Below, piece after piece: positions 43,271 to 56,900 of a DNA stretch of 64,000 nt. The notes below the pieces were generated by a model, which ran no database searches, was not told where the DNA came from, and saw only the letters and a list, made by a program, of their open reading frames with translations. Position numbers and translations under genes: made by a program. The stretch comes from Bathynomus jamesi (Eukaryota; Arthropoda; Malacostraca; Isopoda; Cirolanidae). The DNA is taken from positions 310,001 to 374,000 of the forward strand of contig JAJOZX010001077.1 in the NCBI GenBank assembly GCA_023014485.1, read 5' to 3'. How positions within the stretch are numbered: position 1 is the stretch's first letter; each line of letters opens with the position of its first letter.

Positions 43271-46200
43271 CTAATAGCTTCGCCCAAACAGGGTATAAAA
43301 TTTAGGCATGCGAGAACACTTTGGATGAATACATTTCAGTCCATCCACCTTGCCTGGCTGGTCAAAGGGTATACACAAACCTTTGGCCCCCATCGCGGGT
43401 GCCCCCGCGTCAGAAGGTTCATCCTTGGCTGAATCCTTCTTGATGGCATCTTCGCATTGTTCCTCACCGCAGAAAGGAGAGAGCATCACTTTCCCTTCAT
43501 TCAGTTTATCTACAAACTCTGGCCACTGTCGAACCAACACTTTGTGGCTATCAAAATCACGTTTCGCTCTATTGAACATGTCCTTGTGAACTGTGTCCAG
43601 AATGTTGTACACGCGTCTTTCGATCAACATCCTGTCCAAACTCTGTTTCTCGCCGTTATCACGTCTCACGGCGAACACCTGATTGGCGGAGAGTTCCCTC
43701 GGACCAACCTCTATCCTGATGGGAACGCCTTTCAGCTCCCAGTGATTGAATTTCCAAGCGGGAGTCACATTATCCCTTAAATCGCATCGTGCCCTTATAC
43801 CCTTGACCTTAAGGTCACGCTCAACTTCGCTGCAGTAATTCGTTAAGGAATCCTTCACTTCATCCGTTGTCGACGAGGTGATGCCAACCGGCATAATTAC
43901 CACTTGAATTGGAGCCACCATAGGGGGTAACACCAAACCTTTATCATCTCCGTGTACCATCACAATTACCCCGATTGCTCGAGTGGTGAGACCCCAGCTG
44001 TTCTGGAATGTGTATTTCTTCTCTTTCGTCTTCGGGTCTTCGAACACAATCTCGAACATCTTGGAGAAGTTCTGACCCAGATGATGAGAAGTGGCACCTT
44101 GGATCGCTCTTCCGTTAACCGATACAAAGGCCTCTGTCGTCGTGGTAAAATCCCCCCCGGCGAATTTTTCCTTTTCAGTTTTATGACCTTTCACCACAGG
44201 AACAGCGAGTAGTTCCTCGTAAACGCGGGCGTACAGCTCCAAGATCTTGTACACTTCATCGCAAGCTTCCTCCTTCGTTGCGAAAGCCGAATGTCCTTCC
44301 TGCCACAAGAATTCTCTGGTTCGGAGGAAAGGAGTCGGCTGCTTGAACTCCCACCGCACTACGTTGTTCCACTGGTTGATCTTCAGGGGCAAGTCCCTAT
44401 GGGACTGAATCCACTTGGAGAACGCGGGATACATGACAGTCTCGGAAGTGGGACGGATGGCCACAGGCTCCGCCATTTCACTCGAGCCTGATCTCGTTAC
44501 CCAAGCAACTTCGGGAGAGAAGTCGGCGATATGAGTCTTCTCCTTCTCAAGCGCGTCTTTCGACACAAATATGGGAAAATAGGCATTTTCAACGCCTAAT
44601 TTCTTTATCTCTTCATCGAAGAATGCTTTAATATACTCCCAAATACCGTACGACCAAGGACGAAGAATGTAACAGCCAGAAACGTTGTAGTATTCAATCA
44701 TTTCCGACTTGGTGATCACCTGCGAGTACCAATCTGATAAATTTTCCTCCTTTTTCGCTTCGAGACCCAACCTCGTTTGCTTCTTACTGCTCACTTCATC
44801 TACTTTGGGTTCAACTTTTGCTCGCTTCGCCTCTTTGTCGATCGATTTCGCTGGTGGAGAGCGAGAACACGCTTCTGCTTCGGGTTTTGGGGTCGAAAAT
44901 GAGGCAGGGTCAATGTCTGGCTTCCATTCAACGTTCGTCAAGTTCTTAAAATCTTTCTTAAGCGCGAGTAAAATATTAACTTCAGAACTTATAACTTCTT
45001 TATCTGCTTTTTGAGACTTTAAAGTTCGCACTTTATCGCCCTGATGCTTTATTTTGGTATGAATTTCCAGTGATGAGTCGCTTTGAGGGGTTTCATTCGC
45101 TGTAGACAATGGAGGCGAGATGTCTGTAGACAATGGGGGTGAGGGGTCTGAAGACAATGGGGGCGAGAGGTCTGTAGACAATGGGGATGAAAGGTCTGTA
45201 GACAATGGGGATGAGGGGTTTGTAGACAATGGATGAAAGGTCTGACAATGGGGGTAAGGGGTCTGTAGACAATGGGGTAAGGGGTCTGTAGACAATGGGG
45301 GTAAGGGTCTGTAGACAATGGGGGTAAGGGGTCTGTAGACAATGGGGGTAAAGGTCTGTAGACAATGGGGGTAAGGGGTCTGTAGACAATGGGGGTAAGG
45401 GGTCTGTAGACAATGGGGGTAAGGGGTCTGTAGACAATGGGGGTAAGGGGTCTGTAGACAATGGGGGTAAGGGGTCTGTAGACAATGGGGGTGAGGGGTC
45501 TGTAGATGACGTCGACAAATTTATATCCGGTTTCCAGTCAGTGCCTGTAATATTCTTGAAATCTGTTTTCAAAGCTAAAAGTAAATCAACTTCAGCTTTG
45601 ATCGTTTCTTTATCAGCTTTCGAACTTTTCAAGTTCCTCACTTTATCCCCCTGAAGTTTAATCTTGGAGTGAACTTCAAGAGCTTTGTCACTTCCGCTAG
45701 AAGTTCCCTTTGGCTTAGAACATACTTCTTTCATGGGTTTCTCCGCCTTACTAATATCAAGGTCAGGTTTCCATTCGACGCCTGTCGCAACCTGGAACTC
45801 TTTCTTCAAACTGAGCAAAACATCAATTTCCATTTTAATGACCTCCTTCTCGGCTTTTGAGGCCTTGAGGGATCTCACTTTGTCACTTTGTTCTTTTATT
45901 TTGTTTGATAACGCGACGGAAGACGCGTTATCATCATGAATATTCTCGCAGCTTGAATCCTTAACGAGAGAACCAATATCCGGCTTCCAGTCTACATTAC
46001 CTTTTTCTTTGAAGCATTTCTTAAGGGCGAGCAACGTGTCTACTTCCTTCTTAACCACTTCCTTATCGGCCTTTTCCGCTTTTAGAGCTCTCACTTTATC
46101 TCCTTGAGCTTTGATCTTGTTATGCAACCCAAGGGCATCACTGGATGTAGACACGGGCTTATCGACGGATGGCTGAGGTTTCTTAATGGATGGTAGCATT

Positions 46201-47963
46201 TGTGTCGATTTATTAAACTGTTTAATATCGATGTCTGGGGTCCAATCGATCCCAGTATGATCTTTGAACTCGGCTTTCAAAGCCTTAAGACAATCCACTT
46301 CTGGCATTATAATATTCTTGTCCAATTTATCGTTTTTTAACTTTCTTATCTTATCCCCTTGTTCCTTGATTCTCTTATGGATTTCAATGGCTTTCTTGTC
46401 TTTATTACTAGACGGAACAGCAGCCTTCGATTCCTCTTGAGGACTTTTCTCCGCCTGCTTCCCTTTGGCACTCTGCTTCGTCTCCTTGGCACTCATTGCA
46501 GCCGCCGCCTTCAAAGATATTACCGACGGCTCTTTCGTTCGTCCATCTGGGATATAAAATAGCACGACGGGACTCTCTCTACACGAGGCGGCACTGAACG
46601 GTTTATACGCCTCATCCACTCTGAAGAACCCTTTCCGCTGCAGTTCGATGATATCCCCAGCTTTTAGTTTCTTCAACTCATCATCCCCAACCATCTGAAC
46701 GTCGTATCTAGTTAAAGGGTTAATAAAATCTTTAAACTCTTCATCTTTACCGAGAACGTTCTTGTGTATTATGTGATCGAAGTAGGAGCAGACGAGGGGT
46801 GTCCACGGTGCGTTCACGGTTTCGGGAAGCCAAGTTAACTTAACAGTTTTCTTGAAGTCTGTATTCGACAGATTCGGTTCAGCTTCGATCTTTTCTATCT
46901 TGTCATCTTTCTTGTGAATCTTCACTATCTTCAAGTTACCCCAATTGATAAAGGTGGCATTTTCTCCTTCCTTTAACTCTACTGCGTCAACCGCCTCAAT
47001 GAACACTTTCGGACCATGCCAAACTGTTTTAGTTCCTTTAGAAGCGTCCTTCGGGTGTTTCTGAGCTTCCTTCCTCTCCTCTCGCGCATTGTGCACAGTC
47101 ACGGGCACCAAATCTCCTTGAAGGGCGGTGTACCTCGGGGAATCCCGATCTATCACCTTCTTATTGAAGGCCCAAATCTTGTCCCACTCCATATTCACAA
47201 CAGAGCGAGAAGATCCCTGAGCGATAATGAAATCCTTCAGACCTTCCACAGTCATACCTCTGCGAATGATCCCCCTAACTGTGGGGAATCTGGGATCATC
47301 CCATCCATCTACATACCCTTCGTTAACGAACCAGGTCAGCTTTCTCTTGGACAAAACAGTATTGTTCATGTTCAGTCTCGAATACTCGTAAATATGAAGA
47401 CTGCGAAGGTTGAGATGTTTAATGAACCAATAATACTGCTCATCCCTATCGTGGTACTCCGTCGTCCTCAAGGCGTGGGTAACCCCTTCCACGCTATCGA
47501 CGATGGGACACGCGAAGTCGTACGTGGGGTAAACTTTAAACTTCTCGCCCGTCCTTATATGAGGTTCGTTTTTACAGCGATAAATGGTGGGGTCCCTCAT
47601 ACAGCCATTAGGGGAGGTCATATCGATTTTGGCCCTGACGCAGCATTTTTTACCCAATTCCGTTCCGTTCTTCATGTGGGACCACATCTTCACGTTCGCC
47701 TCCACAGAGTTATTCCTGTTCCTGCTCTCTTTCTTCTCCTCCCTCTCTTTCTTCATAGATTGTGCGTCAGTGTCGTCGACGTAGGCCAATCCTTTGTTCA
47801 AAAGGTATTCGCACATTTCGAGCATTTTGTCGAAATGATCTGACGTGTAAGTGAAAGTATCAGGTTCGATTTCGAGAAGTTTTAAATCTTCAAGAATCAC
47901 CTTTTCGAAGTCGGCTTTTTCCTTCTCAGGATTTGTGTCATCGAACCTCATTATCAGTCTCCC
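43271..47963 (-). CDS. EPRS: EPRS terminal exon: GluRS core, five WHEP domains, ProRS
   Basis: A 4693-base exon after acceptor TTTGCAG. It opens [15 protein letters not shown] and carries the GluRS catalytic core, including [16 protein letters not shown] [15 protein letters not shown] and the second class I motif LSKRKL (about 47345). The anticodon-binding region runs to about 46540. WHEP1-4 ([16 protein letters not shown] type) lie between about 46400 and 45530, and WHEP5 at about 45070-44905. ProRS follows: [18 protein letters not shown], the motif 2 region [13 protein letters not shown], and GLTTRAIG of motif 3. A C-terminal zinc-type site (FCGEEQCED ... CIHPKC) ends in the conserved YTLFGRSY. 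The length is 1 modulo 3: the frame changes in the minisatellite, so WHEP5-ProRS (open to 45295) is not in frame with GluRS-WHEP4 (open to 45093). Confidence 0.92.
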
Positions 47964-50900
47964 CTGCAAACGAAAAACGGCCTTTATATCTTTGGGGTTA
48001 GGCGCGAAAGTTCGATGGACGGATAACTACGCTCGGAAAAACGTCCATTTCACGTTACAATAATTCTTGAAAATACAAACGCAAGAAACCTCAAACAATT
48101 TTCTCTCGCGTATTTTGGACGGGGAACGGTAATACTGGGTCCCTAAGATCAGGGTTGTATCCTATGCCTGGTGGTGATTCCTATACATGGTTACCGCAAA
48201 TTCCCATCCACTCACCCGCCTACACCATTAATTTATTTATTTTCACCAAATTCCACTACATGACAATGAGAAATCAGCGAATGGCCTCGATAACATCGCA
48301 ACAAAAATTTCACAATGGAAAATATACAAACAATTTAATAACATATCGTTACCTTAAACGCCTTCTGGTAGTGCTGATTGAGGAGGGCGGCCTTGGCATG
48401 CCCAATATGGAGGTAACCGCTAGCCTCCGGGGGAAACCGAACCACGACTTCCCCGATCTTGGCGCCAGGAAGCTCAACAAACTTCCCTTCATCCTTCTTG
48501 ACCACAAATTCTACTTCAGCGTTCCTTACACCGAACGAAGATCGAACTTCCTCAGGCAAACATGACAGAATAGGGTCCACCTGATGAAGCGCAAATTATC
48601 TTATAACGAGGTGTTACTAAAACGACTTCATTACTGAAGCAATTTTTTTGCTTTCCACGAGCTATTTCTCGTAACGTACCATAATATGGAGGTGGACTCG
48701 CACTTCTTCAAAAAAACTGGTTTTATGCATTTTGTGTAAAAACAAACCGTCAGGTAGCTAACTGGTTAGAGGAATGGCTTCGTGCTAGGAGACGGAGGGT
48801 CGCTGTTAATGGTAGTGAATCGGGGTGGTTGGATGTAGGTAGCGGTGTCCCACAGGGTTCAGTGTTAGGCCCATTGCTATTCGTAATTTACATTAACGAC
48901 ATAGATGTTGGATTGATTAGTAACGTGTCAAAATTCGCGGACGATACTAAAACAGGCGGTAGGGTTGTTAACGAGGACGATAGAAATAGGCTCCAAGACG
49001 ATGTAAACAGGATTATGGAGTGGACGGATAAGTGGCAGATGCAATTTAACGTTGACAAATGTAAAGTTTTGCATATATGTTCTCGGAACAATAATTACAC
49101 GTACACGATGGAGTTTAGAGAGTTAGCGAGCGTTGACAAGGAAGTAGATGTAGATTTAGGCATACGCGTATCTAAGGATTTGAAAGTTAGGAACCAATGC
49201 CTGAAGTCTTGCGCAAAAGCTAATAGGATGTTAAGCTTCATAGCGCGTAATTTCGAATTTAAATCGAAGAATATTATATTGCCCCTTTACAAGTCCCTAG
49301 TCAGGCCTCATTTAGAATATGCAGTTCAGTTTTGGTGCCCGTATTTGCGTGAGGATATCGATAGGTTAGAAAGGGTTCAGCGTCGCGCCACGAAACTAAT
49401 TCCGTCATTGCGCAACAAGCCTTATGAAGATAGGATTAAAGAGTTAGACTCGCATTCACTCGAAACTAGGAGATTAAGGGGGGAGCTTATTGAAGTTTTC
49501 AAAATCGTAAATAAAATCGATAACGTAAATTTTGATAAACTGTTCACTTTGGATAATAGCAATACTCGTAATAACAGATTTAAGTTGCGTGGCAGACGTT
49601 TCATTACTAATATCGCTAAAAACTTCTTTATGTTTAAAATAATTGATAAATGGAATAATCTTCCCGCATCAGTTGTGAACTCTACCAGCGTTAGTGTTTA
49701 AGGACCGTTTAGATAGACATTTTAAAAATAATAACGTTGTTTAATATAATAATAAAACAATTAGTAACAGAAGCTCTGGGGGTGGTAATCGGGGATGAGT
49801 CTGTTGACGACTTAATGCCAGCTTGTGATATGCCAGAAAAAAAAAAAATTAGACTAACACGAACTTAGATGTAGCTCGTAGCGTAAACTGACCCACCTTT
49901 TGTTATTCTTTTTTTTCTCTCTCCTTATTTGCGTGTGTGTAACACTTTATTGCATGTCTGTAGTTTGCATGGTATGTGTGTGTGTGTGTGTGTGTTTGAG
50001 TTAAGAATGTGCTGCATGGTTCGTAATGCGTTCTTATTTTACTTCTTTCATCTTCCACCCCTTTCCGGCAGAGTGGGTTGCATCCTCTACCTCCCTATGG
50101 AGTGGAGGACCGGTCTGCAACAGCTGGAAGTATTCTCTTCGACTATTTTCCGACTTGTCGACAGTGACCAGTAGATGATGATGGTGTCGTCCTTTCTCTT
50201 TTTCTGAATGAATTTTAACCCACGAGTGATAGGTTTTGCTACTTACTTAACCCCATATTCTCTTCTTTTAACCCTTTACTTTCTTCTTCTTCTTCTTTCT
50301 CTCGGGCTAACCTTAGAGTGGATCTTAGAGTCTTTGTTAGCCTTAGCTTCTGTAGATCATTTTTAATCTATGAAATTTTGCCTATCTTTTTGTTTAACCC
50401 TTTCGCTCACGAATTATGACATAGGGTAAAAAAGAAATTTGCCTTTGTGTGTGGTTATATAAGAATCAATATGGTTTATTTTTCAGCTACGCAATTGTCT
50501 ACCTAGTAAGTGAAAGGGTTAATTAAACACTTTTTTCTCTATTTTCCTTTAACTTAAATGAGTTATGGTGTGTGACAATTGTCAGCAGAAAAACTGCTTT
50601 TTAGACAAAAAGATAGGCGAGAGTGCTTTTTCCATGAAACCGCTTCTTTTTACACAAAATGCATAAACCGAGTTTTTATTTTTAAGAAGTTCCAATGTCA
50701 CCCCTTGAGCCGAAGTTACCCCATATTACGGTACGTAGGTCTTTCGCGTAAAAGGAATCTTTAGTATTTGTGGCTGAAGAGGCGAGTGTACGTGACCTAC
50801 TTGACGAAAGGGTAGGAATGACGTCATTCCTCAATATCATTAATGATACACGCACGATACTAATGTTTCGGGGTTGTTTATCCTCTTTCGTAGCACGAAG

Positions 50901-53900
50901 GCCCGTGACGGGGGAGATCTACTACGGCTTTACGTGAACCATGGGTCACTACATCATCCGAACGATGAGAGGGAGTCCCCCGTCCTACTACTGAACATAC
51001 TCAACGTCGCTTAGCTTCGCTGACCTAACGGGAAGCGACATCGCAACGTGGCCCACGATTTATCCAAATGCCTTCTCATAATCATCAAATTACTACTTTG
51101 ACACTAAATAACTTTTGTAAAAGAGGTCAGGCATCAGATGAACTACTTCAGTACTCAAAATTTAAATTAAATTATAGACATTTTATTTAAACATCTTAAT
51201 TACAAAATAAATTAAGCCCCATCCATCCCTAGCGGAGTACCATCTGGTAATCCAGTTAAAAGTAATTCACATCCCCTAACCCCATCAGACAATGAGCGAG
51301 TCAAATACAAAATAGTGTTTGTTAAAAAGAAGAATGCGACGTACCTTTGATTTAACATGGTTAAACCACCTCAAAACGTGTGGAGGGCACGTTTGATTGG
51401 ATAATTTTTCCTGCCATTCTTTGCACTCTGAAAAGAAAGATTTATAATTCCCGCTAATGTCATATTTTGGGGAATACGACAATACTCCCTTATGATAAAT
51501 TTTGTTAAAAGGCCTTAGAATAATTATCATAAGACTAGTCTGATCCTTTAACCCTTTCATGCCCCAAAAAAACCTCGCGTTAATCTCCATAAGGACTAAA
51601 ATCTCATAAATTTGGTGGTCACATTTGCGCCCTTTAGGCAGAGAAGGGTTAAGGACTGTAATACTGCAACCTTAATGGGTTTTCCAAGGGACAAAGAAAA
51701 TGGCTGCTTTGTGCTCAGGAGTAAAAAAAGAGTCAGGATTGAAGTGTCATTTTAAAATCTGCCTTCATAAAAATTAATTTTAAATGGATAAATTTAATTA
51801 AAATAATTCTCTAACTGCATTTACCAGCAATATTAATCGTAAAAGTAAACTGTACCTCCTACAGATCTAGCGCCAAAATAGTAGCAGTAGCCATTATTAC
51901 TAGTAAACTACTACATTTAGGGCTGAGGTAACTATATAATTATCACTATCAGCTACTATCTGAGATAACTGTACTTACTGTAGAGAGCAGCAAAGAGTTC
52001 TAAGTCAGCAATTGTTAATTTTGCTGAAGTGAGAAAAGGTGAAGGTGCCAAAGCATTGTTCAGTTGACTCAATATCTCGGATATATCATTCTTGCAACCA
52101 AGAGGACCACAAGATAATGTAAGCCAATGATCAACCTGAAAAAAAAGAAATGTATTTTCCAATGACTTCCATACAGTAATGGATAGTGTAGGCCTTTATT
52201 CATTCTTCACCAATGCATTCATGACACTTGAGAAACTTTTAACGTATAAATTCTTTTCATATCCAAACGTACTCTCCCACCGCAGTGAGGTCACGTCAGG
52301 AACAATCCTGACCACATCCACGCACATTCAGACACCCAGCCTGAGCCATTGCGGGAAGGCCCCCACTATGCCCCTTCTCTGACTGTTCCTGTTTGTGGAA
52401 AGTTACATACAGGTGGATGTGGTTTCCAGCTCCCTGCACCCATCCCTTATTTTTAGTTGCCTTTTACGACACACTGGGACCACGTGGGAAGAATTCTTTA
52501 AATCCCATATCCCCATAGATATAAATATATAGTATATATATTTAATAATTCTACTTTTAACACAAGGGAGTTAAAATAAACTAAAAATTGTATTGCTGGA
52601 GTATATTCCGCAATTTACTTTATGACAACTTTACTGTAAAAACTACCTAAAGTTGCGTGAAAAGTTCAGGACAAGCTTAAGCTAATTTACAAGAATCAAA
52701 TTTTACTTTCACCAAACAGATAATAATCATCAATTCCTTTTTTTTAAGATCATGAAATTAAAAAATCCCATTAAAAAGCAATGTCATCAAGTAGCAAGTC
52801 ACGATTCAAAATGATGGCTAAAAGGACTAATCAGGGGAAAAGCAAGTTAAATGCGCATCAACCATGGTCCAACATTGGGACCACCTTAGCTTGTTATGTC
52901 CATTTTCTCAGTGAATCAGTAATAAAGTTATTTAACATCATTTTAGCTATGGTATATGAGCAACAAATATACTGTGGAGTGAGCTAAGGAAAAGCATTTT
53001 AACAAATTTGAGATGTAAAAATTTGAAAATTTAAAGTTTTCACATTAGTAGCAACATTTATGAAGAGAATTGATTTTTTAAAATATGCACAAAGAACTGG
53101 CATTGGTATCAGCAATTTTTCACGGAACTGGCATTGGCTAAATTTTGCAATCAGTACCTACATCACTGGTGCACACGCCCAATGAGTCTTATGCCTTTGT
53201 ACGTAAGACCCACAAACATTGGACAATCTTGAGAAGACTTCTTCCCTGCCCCTTGGATTCAATCTTCCATACATTGCCTTGACAATGCCATTAGCTACTT
53301 AATGGTTTATCAGCCACGCAGGACTGTATTTCCACCTCCACCATTTAAGAGGTCCCTACTCACTTCTGTCAGTGGTGCCTCACACTCCCCGAAACTTTGG
53401 AGCATTTCCTCCTGTTCCCTCATCCCTTTTACTACCTTCTCCGAATCCTGCACTACCAGTTTGCAGGGCTCATAGGCTCCTCCACCTTTGTACCGTAATC
53501 AGACCACAAATAGAAGCGGAAAGTAGTGTTAGTTTGCGAGTGTTTTATTTCCTAACAATGATTACATACGGTAGATCTTTCAAAGTATGGTATTTTTTCA
53601 ACTACCCTAGCAAGCTCCTTATCTAGTTTTGTAACAGTGATGATAGTATGGTATCATTTTTTAATTGAACAACCTTTATTGCTAAAATAAATACAATTTT
53701 ACAATTTTGGTTTTAATATAAGTAATTGTGAAATTGAGCTATTTATTTTATTTAATTTGGCCCTCGAGCTTTAGGCTTGACTGGGCTCTTAATTAAAAAC
53801 TAGAATGGATAGTTGTTACAGTATTATTATTAATTAATAATAATATATACACCATGAATCATAGGAATTATTAATTATCAATCTTAAGTTATTATTATAG

Positions 53901-56900
53901 ATATAAAACAAATACAAAGTCATTATTGAAGGTATGATACCAATACTATACAAATAATTAATATTAGATATGAGAGATGAACGAGTAATGTACATTAATC
54001 CTAGATTTTTATTAGTATTCCATTATTAATCGAGATTTCAACTTTATTTTAAGCAAATTTACATTCCCAATATTTCTAATATCAGCATTTAAATCATTCC
54101 ATAGTTTCAATCCAATGAAAATGGGTCATTTTTGAGATGAAGACAATCTAAATTGAGGAATAACATGCTTTGATCTATTTCTGGTCTAATATGAATGGAT
54201 TTCTCAAGTTACAAAACATTTATTTACCCACTAAGTTAATGATTTTCTTCTTATACTCACAAATAAAAAAAGTGCCAATTTGATCACATCTTTGAACTTT
54301 AGTAGTTTTAGCTCTTTAAGTAATGCACTAGAATGATCATGGAAATCAGTATCAGAAAACAACTTCATTGCTCATTTTTGGATGACAAAGGTACTGTTTA
54401 AAGCATTGTTAGTGGAATTTCCACAAACAAGGGTGCAGTATGTTATATAAGGAAGAATAAGAGTATAATACAGAGTTAATAAAACCTGTTTAGGGACTAC
54501 ATTTCTAAGTTTAAATATTATAGCAATGCTCCTTAAAATCTTTGTTGAGATATAACTTACATGATCACACCACTATAAATTCTTGTCTAAGATATACATT
54601 TCTTTTATTAGTAAATATCATGAAATTTGTTTTACTGGTATTTAGGAAGATTTTATTGGTGGTCAACCATTTATTACAATGATAAATTCTGATTAGGTAT
54701 AGTCTTAGCTGAATTAACATCTTTGCAAGAAAGAGTTGTATCATCTGCAAACATTATGAAGTATATCTGATGAGTGTGGAAGGTCATTTATATATAGCCT
54801 AATAAAAATAACAGTGAAGTCAAGACTGAGCCCTGTGATACACCATAACTAGCTACTGAAGAAAACAAAGCCACTTTCTAAATATAAATTTTTTTTAATT
54901 ATTTTAATAATCAGAAGATTAAAAATGATCTATAACTATAGATCATACAAACAATAAAAAGTTGATTTATATCAATTTAAGAAAATAAATGTTATCTAGT
55001 TAAAAATTATTGGGACCTAATTTTAAGTGCCAAAGTTGAATAAATTTTATTTCTTAGCAAACCGCTGATGCACTATTAAACAGACAATATCTCAATCCAT
55101 GATCTAATAATCTATATACAGAACATAAAAGAGGGGTTCCAGCACAGGTGAATCAGTGCTTAACACCCGACCATCTCAGATCTTGCTTATTTTTTGTGTA
55201 TAAGGTACGTTTGTGCAAGAAAGCCAGCTGTGAAAGTTTCAGCTTTCTACGACCATTACTTCACGAGTTATGAAGGTCAGAAAAATCAAGGTTAAGGTCA
55301 AAATAGCTCAAGGTCGGCATCTTTGGATGCACCTCACACATTCACTAATTATCATAACCATATGAAACTATATGTTTTTGGACTCAGAATGAGCTGTAGA
55401 ATCCAAAAATGCAACGAAAACAGCAATAGGAGAACAAATAAAAATGTTCACCCTTTTTCAAGGAACGAATTGACCCTTTGACCTTGAAGTTCACACATTT
55501 TGGGGAAACATTTCTTTACACAAAATGAAGTTCCACCATTGCACTTTTAATATAAACAATAAAAATGTATCTTATTCACCATCTATACTGTCTTAAAGAA
55601 TTTTTCAAATTGGCTATTTTTCAAATTTCTGGCAAAATCGCCATATGTATATGCATATATGTACTGTACTGTTAAATAATATATTTTGTGAACATAAATT
55701 AATTACTTATTTTATGCCTTTCTTACAGATAAACAAGATGGGTAGAAAAGTTTGTGCTGATCCTCTTAGAAAACATAAGAAGATCGAAAAAGCACTTGTG
55801 CCAGTCCGTAATACACTGCAAGAATTCACGGATTAATATATGGAGATTACATTTGTAAAAATTGTGTTAATGATATCAATAAAATCAAAGCTGAAGACAA
55901 AAAAGTCTCTGATATTGTCTCAGATTCGAACTCAGACACTGATGCCACTGCCACAGAAAAACGTTCCTCTGCCTATGGGTGTACTACTGAAATAATGTTT
56001 TAAGATTTCCAAGGAGATTTAGACACAATTCTTCCAATGCTGAATGTGACACCAGTGAAGACAAGTAAGTTTAAGTATTTTTAAAGTGTTAATTTATGTA
56101 GATATTATAGCAACAAAACATCAATATATATAACTACATGTATGAACATTACAACCTTTATATATTTGACAAATTCAGATGTATGCATATCAATTTATAT
56201 AATGAAGATCAATACAGTTATGATTATATATACGGTATTTACCAAATTCATATGTAATGTACATGTACATCTATAGGCCTACAGTTGATTAAAAAAAGTT
56301 ATAACAATTTATTTTATTTGTTTTTCAGAGGGTCTGTCACGAAAAGGGAGATCTTCAAAGGCTGAGACAAAATTTGAAATGGCATCAACATCCCTGAAGA
56401 GAAAGCTAGAAACTTCATATGACAAGTTTTACACAAGAAAGTGAAGAAAAGCAATCTAAAATGGATGACAATAATTTGTGAGTGCTGTATATATATCTGT
56501 AGTACCTTCATTAAAGTATACTAAGCCTATATATAGATCATATGTTTGCATATAAATTTACTCAAACATGTATATCATTTTCGCAGGCATGCAGGAGTGA
56601 TGCAAGCACTCGAGAATGCCTTCACTGAGACGACTGACTACAAGAGGAAGATTCAAATACTAACACTCTCACCATACACCATTCACAGAACAGCATCTTT
56701 CTTCAATGCATCTACAAGAATGGTTTCAACCAGCCGCAAAATAAAGAAAGAACATGGCATATTACCAGAAGTTCCACATATTAGCAAAGGTCGGGTTATA
56801 ACAAAGAAAGAGAAGGAAGCAGTGTGCACTTTCTATGAATCAGATGAAATAAGCAGAATATGTCCAGGCAAGAAGGATTGTCTATCAATTAGGAATCATG

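Noticed and set aside
45105..45504. Regular repeats resembling a CRISPR array
   Set aside because: Units are contiguous without spacers and lie within a eukaryotic coding exon; this is a minisatellite.
47016..47843. 275-codon plus-strand open frame over EPRS
   Set aside because: Antisense of the GluRS coding region; no domain of its own.
53372..53626. Open frame rich in proline and leucine in the EPRS intron
   Set aside because: Low-complexity pyrimidine-rich sequence without splice or domain support.
55120..55140. TTAA or TA target duplication for the long-repeat transposon
   Set aside because: Flanking bases on the two sides do not match any direct repeat of 2-10 bases that I could find.
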